A stretch of 64,000 bases of DNA from Nevskia sp. (lineage in GTDB: Bacteria; Pseudomonadota; Gammaproteobacteria; Nevskiales; Nevskiaceae). The DNA is taken from assembly GCA_031291075.1 (NCBI GenBank), contig JARLJS010000006.1, forward strand, positions 1 through 64,000. Direction: 5' to 3'. Numbering within the stretch: the first letter of the stretch is position 1; every line of letters starts with the position of its first letter. This document shows positions 1 through 9,517 of the stretch, in pieces. The position numbers and the translations under genes are program-made. The notes under the pieces were generated by a model. That model did no database searches. It worked only from the letters and a program-made list of their open reading frames with translations, and was not told where the DNA came from.

Positions 1-134
1 GCCGTAACCGTCACCCGCCGCCGACGCAAACCACCGTCGCCGAATAGAACCACCCACTTCTTCGCGCTCAATTCCAGCGCCATGTACAGTACCTTGGCTC
101 CGCAGTACGCTTCCTGAACTCGGGTCGTTTCCAT
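1..134 (-). CDS. IS110-family transposase, N-terminal fragment (cut by window edge)
   Basis: The first 44 codons of a leftward gene that continues beyond the window. The start (METTRVQEAYCGAKVLYMAL) and the following ELSAKKWVVLFGDGG segment resemble the N-terminus of IS110/IS1111-type DEDD transposases, which begin with an RNase H-like strand after a short leader. A GGAGGG Shine-Dalgarno sits 8 nt before the ATG. The catalytic residues that would settle the assignment lie outside the window, so the call rests on the N-terminal pattern only. IS110-group elements lack terminal inverted repeats, and none is visible. Only 88 bp separate this start from the end of the next gene. Confidence 0.6.
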   Translation of the reverse strand, partial: METTRVQEAYCGAKVLYMALELSAKKWVVLFGDGGLRRRRVTVT

Positions 135-222
135 CTCAGATCCCTCCGTGTTGGGACTTCAGCACCCCAATGGAGTCGGATGGAACGACCCGGGTTCATA
201 GCATCTACGATTCTGCGGCGGC
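135..222. other. Non-coding flank of the IS110-type element
   Basis: Gap between the transposase start and the yidD stop. It must contain the transposase promoter and probably the element's end. In IS110-group elements a non-coding (bridge) RNA can come from the flank upstream of the transposase. No RNA fold could be assigned by eye, and no boundary is evident. Confidence 0.3.
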
Positions 223-633
223 TCAGTGGCAGTTGCAGTCGCCGATCGGGCAATCCGCGCAGTCTATGTCGCAGCCGCCGAGATCGCAGGCGTTGAGGTC
301 CGCAGCGTCGCAGAGCCAGCCGTCGCAGAAGTCGTCGCCGCCGCAGGTGCGTGTGGCGTTGCGGCGGCGACGGCGTTTCCTCTCCTCTTCCGTTTCGTTC
401 CGTTCGGCGCTGAGTTGCAGGTAGGCGGCGTGACACTGCGCGAAGCGCAGCCGCACCAGGGGCAGACCGCCGAGCACGCCGTGTTCGCGAACGATTTCCT
501 TCACCGCGGCGGAGCAGGAGAGGCCGTGATGAAAGGCGGCGTGGGCGCAGCGATAGCCCTTGTAGGGCGAGAGGTAACGCTGGTACAGGCCGATCAGGAA
601 GATCACGAGGGCGCGCAGCATGGCGCGGAGCAT
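223..633 (-). CDS. yidD: YidD-family membrane protein insertion efficiency factor with cysteine-rich tail
   Basis: 136 aa. Residues 5-60 carry the YidD signature: a hydrophobic amphipathic N-terminus (ALVIFLIGLYQRYLSPYKG), then CAHAAFHHGLSCS and a GLPLVRLRFAQC-like segment. YidD helps insert inner-membrane proteins through Sec/YidC. The gene is not in the usual rpmH-rnpA-yidD-yidC cluster. A basic Arg-rich stretch follows (about 81-92), and then a tail of about 40 residues with ten Cys and many Asp, ending in DCPIGDCNCH. The tail looks metal-binding or disulfide-forming; this is inference. Two Met starts four codons apart are possible, and no strong Shine-Dalgarno decides between them. Confidence 0.8.
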   Translation of the reverse strand: MLRAMLRALVIFLIGLYQRYLSPYKGYRCAHAAFHHGLSCSAAVKEIVREHGVLGGLPLVRLRFAQCHAAYLQLSAERNETEEERKRRRRRNATRTCGGDDFCDGWLCDAADLNACDLGGCDIDCADCPIGDCNCH

Positions 634-744
634 CGTGAAGGGCGCGGCGCGGGGGCGTCAAGCCTGGAGGCTTGTACCTCCTTGAGGTTTGATGAAGTGC
701 GTCCACCAATGGTGGACGGCGGTGCGCACGGTGCCCGCGGGTTC

Positions 745-822
745 GTCACCCCGGCGAAAGCCGGGGTCCAGTGCTTGGGGTTCCTGGATTCCGGCTTGCG
801 CCGGAATGACGATTCCCGTATC
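745..822. repeat. Interspersed CCCCGG/CCGGGG hairpin repeat (family D)
   Basis: Two hairpins: one around CCCCGGCGAAAGCCGGGG, the other a TTCCGG...CCGGAA stem. Related copies lie at 9458, 11704, 27476 and 30850. Confidence 0.6.
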
Positions 823-829
823 CGCGGCC

Positions 830-2218
830 TTACCGCACGTGGTTGCGGAACGGCTGGTGCAGCGGCCCACGCAGTTCGTTGGGATCCTCGCCGGACTGTG
901 CCATGGCGGAGAGGATGTCGTTACGGTCCCAGCCGGTGAGGTCGTGCAGGGCGGTGGCTTCCTTGTTGTAGCGGGTGGGGAGTTCGCGTTGGTAGGCGCG
1001 GCCGGCCTGGCAGCTGAGGTCGCCGGTGGCGGGGTGGTGGATGGAGTAGACGACCTGGTAGGGGTTGCCGTCGCGGGTTTCCTGGAAGGCGAGGTCTTCC
1101 GGGAAGTGGGCGCGGTCGTAGCGGATGTGCAGGCGGGTGATGAAGCCGGTTTCCGCGACCAGGGGGCGGGAGGCGTTATCGGCTTCCGTGCTGCTGCCGT
1201 CCGCGTCCGGGTATTGCCAGCGGGCGCCGAGGGCGTAGAGTTCGACGGAGTTGGGCTTGGCGGCGGAGCAGGGGTCGCAGTAGGTGGACAGGCTCCAGGC
1301 GTATTCGGTGTAGACGTTGCTCATGTCGTCCTGCCTGACCTGGCGTTCGAAGGCGGCGCGGTAGACCGGCTGCAGTTTGTCGCGCACGTACAGCGGCAGG
1401 TCGACGTGGCTGGGCATTTGCGCGGTGCGGTAGTTGACGCTTTCGACGCGGCCGTTGCGGGTGAGGGCGAACACCAGCAGGTCCTGCGGGCCGTTGGCGT
1501 TGACGGTGCCGAGGCGGAGGGGAAGCATGAACTTGGGGCTGCGGTAGCTGACCTGCAGCGGGCGCAGGAATTTCTCGCCGGTGGCGTTCTGGCGGTCGAG
1601 GTTCACCTTGGCCAGGAAGAAGTACATGTTCTGGGCGATGTAGCTGCCCAGCACCTCGGCGGCGCCGGCGGGAATGCGGTAGTGGTTGTCCGTCAGGTAG
1701 CGGACCAGGCCGGCGCTCTCCTCGGCCTTGAGGATGACGATGTCGTAGACGCCCACTTGGTATTGGGCTTCGATGGAGACTTTGTACTGTTCCGACTTGC
1801 GCACGGCGATGCCGGCGGGGGCGGCAGTGGCCGCGCCCGCCATCGGTGCCATCTCGTACATCACCTGTGGGGCGCAGGGCTCAGGGTCGTAGTACTCGGT
1901 GAGGCGCGGCGCGGAGTAGGCGTCGAGCTTGTCGACCAGGTTCATGCTGACCACGCGGATGTCGCTCTTCTTCACCACCACCGGCACGGGGACGACCAGG
2001 CCGAATTCCTTCGGCTCGCCGCGGTAGTCGCTGGCCATGGTGACGGTGATGCGGCCGTCGTCCCAGGCCAGCACCACCTTGGAGGCTTCGTTGTAGAGCG
2101 GCTCATCGCCCTGGGAGACGTAGAAGCCGCAGAAGGCGAAGGCGGAGGGCGCGCCCGCGATCAGTACGGTAAGAACGGTGACGAGGGCGGGGAGGAGGCA
2201 GGACAGGCGCGGCTTCAT
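830..2218 (-). CDS. DUF2330 domain-containing secreted protein
   Basis: 462 aa. The N-terminus is a clear signal peptide (LLPALVTVLTVLIAGAPSAFA, positive Met-Lys-Pro-Arg start) followed by FCGFYVSQGD, the hallmark of DUF2330 proteins. The mature protein has no membrane segment and several Cys (for example CDPC). No enzymatic function is established. The ATG at 2218 overlaps the stop of the upstream RnfD-like gene by 4 bp (ATGA), so the two are translationally coupled. This start was chosen over the longer open frame because of the signal peptide and the overlap. Confidence 0.85.
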   Translation of the reverse strand: MKPRLSCLLPALVTVLTVLIAGAPSAFAFCGFYVSQGDEPLYNEASKVVLAWDDGRITVTMASDYRGEPKEFGLVVPVPVVVKKSDIRVVSMNLVDKLDAYSAPRLTEYYDPEPCAPQVMYEMAPMAGAATAAPAGIAVRKSEQYKVSIEAQYQVGVYDIVILKAEESAGLVRYLTDNHYRIPAGAAEVLGSYIAQNMYFFLAKVNLDRQNATGEKFLRPLQVSYRSPKFMLPLRLGTVNANGPQDLLVFALTRNGRVESVNYRTAQMPSHVDLPLYVRDKLQPVYRAAFERQVRQDDMSNVYTEYAWSLSTYCDPCSAAKPNSVELYALGARWQYPDADGSSTEADNASRPLVAETGFITRLHIRYDRAHFPEDLAFQETRDGNPYQVVYSIHHPATGDLSCQAGRAYQRELPTRYNKEATALHDLTGWDRNDILSAMAQSGEDPNELRGPLHQPFRNHVR

Positions 2219-3057
2219 GAGGTGGCTCCGTGGAGGGCGGGAGTGGGCTTGGGGGACGGGGTGCGGCTGGTGAGCCAGTCGATCAGCGGCACCAGCGGCG
2301 CGGCGGCGAACAGGGACCAGTAAAGAGCGGAGCGGCACTGGCAGGTGAAGGCGAGGTAGTGGGCCAGGGCGGCGACGGCGGCGACGAAGACGGCACGCGC
2401 GGGCAGGCTGCGCGGAGTGGTCTTGGGATCGGTGATCATGAAGAAGGCGAACAGCAGCAGGGCGCCGCTTTCGAGCTGGTGGGCGGGGATGGTGAGCGGG
2501 TCGCCCAGGCGGTGGGCGCGGCGCAGCAGCAGGCCGGCGTAGGCGGCGAGGAACAGGCTTGCGGTGGAGAGCTGGCCGGCGCGCGCCAGCACGGACATGG
2601 CGAGCAGGCCGAACAGCGCGACCAGCAAGGCGGAGGCGCCCCACTGCCCGGGCGAGACCCAGGCGTGGCCGGTGAGCAGCATGGCGACGATGCCGAAGGT
2701 GGCGGGGTTCCACACGTGGCGGCCGCGGATGCGCAGCAGGAACTTGGAGCCGATGGCGGCGGCGGCACCGGCGGCCATCACCCACAGGCCATCGCCGCGC
2801 AGCAGCAGGCTGAGCGACAGGCCGGTGATGAGCGGCGAGCGCAGGTCCGGCGCGATCCGCTGCAGGCGCGAGCAGGCGAGCTGCGTGGCCAGGCTGGCCG
2901 CGATGGCGACCAGGCTGGGCAGGAGGTGGGCGCCGTAGTCGAGCGTGGCGAGGTTGAAGGCGAGCAGGCTGCCGAGCGCCACGATCTGCAGCTCGCGCGC
3001 GTCGCGTGGTCGGGCGGGGCGGGCCGGCAGGTTTCCGGCGTAGAGCTGGGCGGGCAT
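2215..3057 (-). CDS. RnfD/NqrB-like membrane protein
   Basis: 280 aa with about eight hydrophobic segments. The pattern (ITGLSLSLLLRGDG, then GRHVWNPATFGIV) matches the NQR2/RnfD family of ion-pumping electron-transport subunits, where the N-P-[AT] loop is typical. No other rnf or nqr subunit is present, so this is an orphan member paired only with the DUF2330 gene. It is unlikely to be a working Rnf complex by itself. The start at 3057 follows a GAGGAG motif about 10 nt upstream. It is divergent from the gene at 3232. Confidence 0.75.
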   Translation of the reverse strand: MPAQLYAGNLPARPARPRDARELQIVALGSLLAFNLATLDYGAHLLPSLVAIAASLATQLACSRLQRIAPDLRSPLITGLSLSLLLRGDGLWVMAAGAAAAIGSKFLLRIRGRHVWNPATFGIVAMLLTGHAWVSPGQWGASALLVALFGLLAMSVLARAGQLSTASLFLAAYAGLLLRRAHRLGDPLTIPAHQLESGALLLFAFFMITDPKTTPRSLPARAVFVAAVAALAHYLAFTCQCRSALYWSLFAAAPLVPLIDWLTSRTPSPKPTPALHGATS

Positions 3058-3231
3058 GGCTGCGGCATCTCCTCGTTCAGGCCGGGCGGGAGCGGGGATC
3101 CGTCGCGGGTCCGGCAGGGGTTAAAACGGGGAGGGTGGGGGAATGGGGTTAAGGGCTGGTCCCGGACGCCCTGCGTGTGTTGCGGAACGGCGTTACCATC
3201 GAACCCCTCACTGCGAATCCGGGGCGGCGGC

Positions 3232-3657
3232 ATGAGGCGTAAGGTGATTAAGGCTTTGCGATGGCTGCTGGTTCCTCTGGCGTGTTACTCGATCGCTGCC
3301 TTCACCGTTACTGTCGGCGGGTTCCTGTTCGATCGCGCGCCGTACTGGTTTTGCCCGCGCGATCAGCTCGTCTCGGGCATGTGCATGGCGGATTCGTTCG
3401 AGGGTGTCCTGTCGGCCATTCAGTGCGTGACGGCCGGCCTGACCGCGTTTGTCGTGGTGCTCGCCGGCAGCTGGACGGCGCCGCTGCGGCATCCGGCGGT
3501 GCCGTGGACGATCTTCGGGATCGGCCTGATCCCCGCCGCTTTCCTTTCCTTCCTGGCGAGCGATGCGTTGCCGTTTGTATTGGCGGCGATGGCAGGTGCC
3601 TCCTGCGCGTTCATGTTGATGAAGCGTGCCCCGCACGCGCGGCCGGCAGCGGCCTAG
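3232..3657 (+). CDS. Hypothetical four-TM membrane protein
   Basis: 141 aa with four hydrophobic segments (about residues 8-30, 60-80, 92-108 and 112-130) and short loops. The N-terminal helix is followed by a Cys-containing loop (FCPRDQLVSGMC). No family is recognised. The start at 3232 was chosen because the longer open frame upstream overlaps the divergent RnfD-like gene. The stop directly abuts the next ATG with no gap, so it is co-transcribed with the metallo-hydrolase. Confidence 0.65.
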   Translation: MRRKVIKALRWLLVPLACYSIAAFTVTVGGFLFDRAPYWFCPRDQLVSGMCMADSFEGVLSAIQCVTAGLTAFVVVLAGSWTAPLRHPAVPWTIFGIGLIPAAFLSFLASDALPFVLAAMAGASCAFMLMKRAPHARPAAA

Positions 3658-4599
3658 ATGAGCGGCGGGAGGCGGAAGCACGCCACGGCCTGGACCATCG
3701 GCTATCTTGCCGTGGCCGTGCTGGCCTGCAGCGCAACGGCGATGGCCGCTCCCGGCTGCGGCGGCGAGGGCGTGGCGCTGCAGGTGCTGGGCTCTGGCGG
3801 GCCGGAGCTGCAGGACCGGCGCGCCAGCAGCAGCTACCTGGTATGGCGCGACGGCAAGGCGCGCGTCCTGGTGGATGCCGGCGGCGGGTCGGCGCTGCGT
3901 TTCGGCGAGGCGGGCGCGCAGGTGGCCGATCTCGAAGTCGTGCTGCTCTCGCATCTGCACGTCGACCACACGGCGGACTTGGCGGCGCTGATCAAGTCCT
4001 CCTACTTCGAGGAGCGCACGCGGCCGCTGCCGGTGTACGGTCCGCCCGGCAATGCGGGCTTTCCGGCGACGACCGCCTTCGTCGCCGCGCTGTTCGACCC
4101 GGCGCGCGGCGCCTACCGCTACCTGGGCGATTTCGTGGCGGGGCGGGAGGACGGCTACCGGCTGCAGGCGCACGACGTGCACGCCGGGCCGCACGAGATC
4201 CGTGCGGTGTTCGCGGAACCCGGGCTGGCGGTGTCCGCCACGCCGGTGATCCACGGCACGGTGCCGGCGCTGGCTTACCGGGTGGAGGTGGACGGCCGCA
4301 GCATCGTGTTCAGCGGCGACGGCAACGGCGACAACGGCAACCTCGAAAAGCTGGCGCGCGGCGCCGACCTGTTGGTGGTGCATAACGCCATCCCGGAGGA
4401 CCTGGGCGGCGCGGCGCGCGCGCTGCACATGCCGCCGTCGGTGATCGGACGGATCGCGCGGGATGCGGGGGTGAAGCAACTCGTGCTGTCGCATCGCATG
4501 CTGCGGACGCTGGGAAGGGAGCGGGAGACGCAGGAACTGGTCGGGCGGAGTTATGCGGGGGCGGTCAGCTTTGCCGACGATCTGGAGTGTTTCCAGTAA
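3658..4599 (+). CDS. MBL-fold metallo-hydrolase, secreted
   Basis: 313 aa. A signal peptide (cleavage near ATAMA-APG) precedes a metallo-beta-lactamase domain. The zinc motif SHLHVDHT spans residues 98-105 (H99, H101, D103, H104), and later conserved positions are visible in VIHGTVPALAYRVE, VFSGDGNGDN and LSHRML near the C-terminus. The layout is that of RNase Z/arylsulfatase-like MBL proteins. The substrate is unknown and the location is probably periplasmic. Confidence 0.85.
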   Translation: MSGGRRKHATAWTIGYLAVAVLACSATAMAAPGCGGEGVALQVLGSGGPELQDRRASSSYLVWRDGKARVLVDAGGGSALRFGEAGAQVADLEVVLLSHLHVDHTADLAALIKSSYFEERTRPLPVYGPPGNAGFPATTAFVAALFDPARGAYRYLGDFVAGREDGYRLQAHDVHAGPHEIRAVFAEPGLAVSATPVIHGTVPALAYRVEVDGRSIVFSGDGNGDNGNLEKLARGADLLVVHNAIPEDLGGAARALHMPPSVIGRIARDAGVKQLVLSHRMLRTLGRERETQELVGRSYAGAVSFADDLECFQ

Positions 4600-4636
4600 G
4601 GTACGTAGGTGGGCAAAGCGCTGCGTGCCCCAATCG

Positions 4637-4668
4637 GGCGGATTACGCTCCTGCGGAGCTAATCCGCC
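4637..4668 (-). repeat. REP palindrome (RAYT-type), long form
   Basis: 32-bp near-perfect palindrome with arms GGCGGATTA and TAATCCGCC around a CTCCTGCGGAG core. It is preceded by a short GTGGGCAAAG repeat fragment at 4608-4630. Family members differ in core length (32 or about 27 bp). Confidence 0.75.
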
Positions 4669-4740
4669 CCGCGGTCCTACTTGCAATCCGTCGGCGGCGT
4701 TACCATCTCTGGTCTGGAGCGGCGGAAGATGGATTCGACC

Positions 4741-5007
4741 ATGGCGACCGGTTGGGCAGGTGAAGGCGCGGTGCTGGAGCAGATCGACGCGACGGTGAAG
4801 GACGCGGTTGCGCGTGCGCGTAGCGAGCTGCCGTCGGGTCCGGGGCTGAGTCATTGCGCCGAGTGCGGGGAGGAGATCCCGGAGGGGCGCCGGCAGGCGA
4901 TTGCAGGTGTCCGGCTTTGCGTGTCCTGCCAGCAGTCGCAGGACAACTCGGCCCAGGTGTTCAGCGGTTACAACCGGCGCGGCAGCAAGGACAGCCAGTT
5001 GCGCTGA
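4741..5007 (+). CDS. DksA/TraR C4 zinc-finger protein, YbiI-like
   Basis: 88 aa, the usual length of the small YbiI-type members. Starts MATGWAGEGAVLEQIDAT, carries the C4 finger CAECGEEIP...RLCVSCQQ (four Cys), and ends YNRRGSKDSQLR, a conserved C-terminus. It lacks the long coiled coil of true DksA. Such proteins may modulate RNA polymerase, but the specific role is unknown. An ATG 12 nt upstream (4729) is in frame; family alignment favours 4741. Confidence 0.9.
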   Translation: MATGWAGEGAVLEQIDATVKDAVARARSELPSGPGLSHCAECGEEIPEGRRQAIAGVRLCVSCQQSQDNSAQVFSGYNRRGSKDSQLR

Positions 5008-5037
5008 TCGGGGCCATAGGGCGGGCAGCCCCGGCCT

Positions 5038-5054
5038 GATAGGGATAATCTATC
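5038..5054 (+). promoter_or_regulatory. Candidate OxyR box upstream of katG
   Basis: GATAGGGATAATCTATC is a dyad fitting the OxyR half-operator GATAG-N7-CTATC. It lies about 96 bp before the katG ATG. A further ATAG at 5016 is 23 bp upstream of this one, where 22 would be expected for the full tandem site. OxyR control of katG is well known; binding here is inference. Confidence 0.6.
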
Positions 5055-5134
5055 GGCAGGCCGTGTAAAAAATAATTTCTCCGAGGTGCGCGTAGACGCT
5101 ACCGTTGGGTGGTCAAAGCACTCCATCTCACTAA

Positions 5135-7333
<2,199 letters not shown>

Positions 7334-7418
7334 ACGGTTTCGGGCGGAGGTGATTGCAGGCAGTGCGGCGCTGCGGGGCGGGTTGGCTCCGTGGGAGCGT
7401 GACCGGCCTTGCGCGGAA

Positions 7419-7445
7419 GGTGGATTACGCTGGCGCTAATCCACC
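7419..7445 (-). repeat. REP palindrome, short form
   Basis: 27-bp palindrome with arms GGTGGATTA and TAATCCACC, followed by CTACGG (GTAG on the minus strand). It carries compensating changes in both arms relative to the majority copies. Confidence 0.75.
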
Positions 7446-7496
7446 CTACGGTGCTCCTCATTCCGGGCATCTATGCTTGCTGGGAGCGTCTCTACC

Positions 7497-8903
7497 CTAC
7501 GCGGCCTGCCCGACGTCGGTGGATTGTGCGGCCTTCGCGGCCGGCACTGTGAAGTGAAAGGTCGCGCCGCCGCCGGAGTTCGGCTCAGCCCAGATGCGGC
7601 CGCCGTGCGCTTCCACCAGCGTCCGGCAGATGGACAGGCCGACGCCCATGCCGCCTTTCTTCGCCGAGTAGGCCGGTTCGAACAGCGCGGCCGCGGACTG
7701 TGTGGGCACGCCCGGTCCGGTATCGCTGACGCTGACGCGCACCATGTTATTGCCGTCCGCCGTGACGGCCAGGCCCAGCACGCGGCGTTCGCATTGCCGC
7801 ATCGCCTGGGATGCATTACGCATCAGGTTGATCAGCACCTGTTCGATGTGCGTCCGGTCGACGCACACGGCGGGAACGTCGTCCTTGAAATCCCGTGTGA
7901 TGAACAGTCCTTCGCGATGCAGCGCGATCAGTTCGATCGCTTCCTCCAGCAGGAGCGCCATTGACTCGACGGTCGTCTGGCCGGTGCCGCCGACAATGTA
8001 TTTGCGCAGTCGCTCCAACACATCGCCGGCCCGCTTGATTTGCTTGCCACTGAGAACGACGGCCTCCCGGACGTCGGAAGCAGGCTGCCCGCTGTCGATC
8101 AGCCTGGCCGCGGCCTGGAGATAGGTGCCGGCCGCGGTGATGGGTTGAGTGATTTCGTGGGCGAGCATGGCGGCGTTCTGGCCGATGGCGTTGAGGCGCG
8201 AAACCTCCTGCAGCTTGGCTTGAACGCGGTCCATCCGCAGGCGATTCCGGTCCTGTACCGTGAGCAGCGTGGCCAGTACGACGCAGCTCAGGGTGATGAC
8301 CATGGTCAGCGCCGCCAGCGCAATGGAAATCGCCGCGGCGCGCGCGGCGTTTTGCTGGCGCTGCTGGAGCAGGTCCTGTTCCACCTGTCGAAACGCCGCG
8401 AGTCCGTCGATGATCGATTTCTTGATGTGCTGGGCTTCAACGTTGAGGATCAGGGCGGCCACCAGGTCCGGATGGGCATGGCCGGCGGCAACAACCTTGT
8501 CGAGGTGGGAAAGTCGTTGTTGCAGGAGCGCGGCTAGTGCATGGAGTCTTTGCGCTTGCGGCGGGTTGTCCGAAACAACCGCCTGCAGGCCATCCAGTCC
8601 GGCCATGGTGTCGGCTTTGACGCGTTCGAAGGTTTCCGAGTACCGGCTGTCGCCCGTCAATGCGTATCCGCGCGATACCGACTCCGCGTGCAGCAGGTTG
8701 TTTTCCAATTGCGTGGAGAGGAGCAGGACCTGCTGCGTGTGATCCACCCACCGCGAGCTTTCGCGGCCGCTGTGCAGGCTGGAAATCAGGGCGACTCCGG
8801 CCACCGCGGCAGCCACGGCGCCAGTCGCCCAGATGACCAGACGTATGTTCCAGGTGATTCGGAATGGGCGGGGGGCGGGCTGGCGGATCGAATCGCGCTT
8901 CAT
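7497..8903 (-). CDS. Membrane sensor histidine kinase with CHASE3-like sensor
   Basis: 468 aa. A TM helix lies near residues 20-42, followed by a periplasmic all-helical domain with the CHASE3 pattern (WVDHTQQVLLLSTQLENNLL...ESVSRGYALTGD). A second TM helix (about 190-215) follows, then a dimerisation domain with phospho-accepting His in MLAHEITQP, an N-box (LMRNASQAM), and ATP-lid motifs DTGPG and GMGVGLSICRTL. The catalytic part is of the FixL/NtrB type. No response regulator lies nearby, so it is an orphan kinase and its signal and partner are unknown. Confidence 0.88.
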   Translation of the reverse strand: MKRDSIRQPAPRPFRITWNIRLVIWATGAVAAAVAGVALISSLHSGRESSRWVDHTQQVLLLSTQLENNLLHAESVSRGYALTGDSRYSETFERVKADTMAGLDGLQAVVSDNPPQAQRLHALAALLQQRLSHLDKVVAAGHAHPDLVAALILNVEAQHIKKSIIDGLAAFRQVEQDLLQQRQQNAARAAAISIALAALTMVITLSCVVLATLLTVQDRNRLRMDRVQAKLQEVSRLNAIGQNAAMLAHEITQPITAAGTYLQAAARLIDSGQPASDVREAVVLSGKQIKRAGDVLERLRKYIVGGTGQTTVESMALLLEEAIELIALHREGLFITRDFKDDVPAVCVDRTHIEQVLINLMRNASQAMRQCERRVLGLAVTADGNNMVRVSVSDTGPGVPTQSAAALFEPAYSAKKGGMGVGLSICRTLVEAHGGRIWAEPNSGGGATFHFTVPAAKAAQSTDVGQAA

Positions 8904-9003
8904 TGCGGCCCCCGGATCCAGGTTGGCTGTGCCGGAATATAAACTATTACGGCAATCTACCGCTTCAGGGGAGACGGGTTCTCCAACGGGCGCCGCGCAG
9001 GAT

Positions 9004-9032
9004 CCGCTCCCGCCCGTGGACGACGGGAGCGG
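9004..9032 (-). terminator. Hairpin downstream of the ABM-domain gene
   Basis: A 9-bp perfect inverted repeat (CCGCTCCCG / CGGGAGCGG, 11-nt loop) lies 20 bp past the stop of the leftward gene at 9053. There is no T-run, so it may be a weak or non-intrinsic terminator. Confidence 0.4.
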
Positions 9033-9052
9033 TGTATGCCTCGACGGCCGCT

Positions 9053-9343
9053 TCAGCCGGCCAGGATGTCGAAGTATTCCACGCTGAGCTGATCCACCAG
9101 CGGGCGCATCAGCGGGAAGCAGCGTGTAGCGTGGGGCGAGACCTGGTGCCGCGATATGGCTTCCTGGTCGCGGTATTCCTCGTGGACGACGTAGGAGCCC
9201 GGATGCAGGCGCGAGCGCAGCAGGGAGTGCACGATGCAGCCGGGTTCGTTCCTCAGCACTTCGCCGTGCAGCTCCATGAAGAGCTGCTCGAATTCCCGCT
9301 CGTGGCCTTGTTTGACGTGGATGACGCGCAATCCGCCGACCAT
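9053..9343 (-). CDS. Antibiotic biosynthesis monooxygenase (ABM) domain protein
   Basis: 96 aa, a single ABM ferredoxin-like domain: starts VIHVKQGHEREFEQLF, has a central EPGCIVHSLLRSR and SYVVHEEYRDQEAISRH, and ends near YFDILAG. These small dimeric proteins include quinol monooxygenases (YgiN) and heme-degrading enzymes; the substrate cannot be read here. The ATG at 9343 follows GAGGAGG by about 7 nt. Confidence 0.85.
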   Translation of the reverse strand: MVGGLRVIHVKQGHEREFEQLFMELHGEVLRNEPGCIVHSLLRSRLHPGSYVVHEEYRDQEAISRHQVSPHATRCFPLMRPLVDQLSVEYFDILAG

Positions 9344-9457
9344 GGCTGACCTCCTCGATGGCCGACGGCGCTGGCGCCGCCAGCATCGTGTTGAACAGAT
9401 TCATCCATTCTACGGCAACCGCGCGCGGGTGGAGTGCCCTTGAGGAAGCCCTGATCG

Positions 9458-9516
9458 GTTCGTCATCCCGCTGCTGTGGGCTCCTGGACCCCGGCCTTCG
9501 CCGGGGTGAGGGATTG
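9458..9516. repeat. Interspersed family D hairpin
   Basis: Contains CCCCGGCCTTCGCCGGGG, just past the stop of the leftward LysR gene. It could also serve that gene as a terminator. Confidence 0.5.
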
Positions 9517-9517
9517 A

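Noticed and set aside
3208-4854. Long minus-strand open frame opposite the metallo-hydrolase
   Set aside because: Same type of mirror-frame artefact: Arg/His/Gln-rich, no motif, fully overlapping a well-supported gene.
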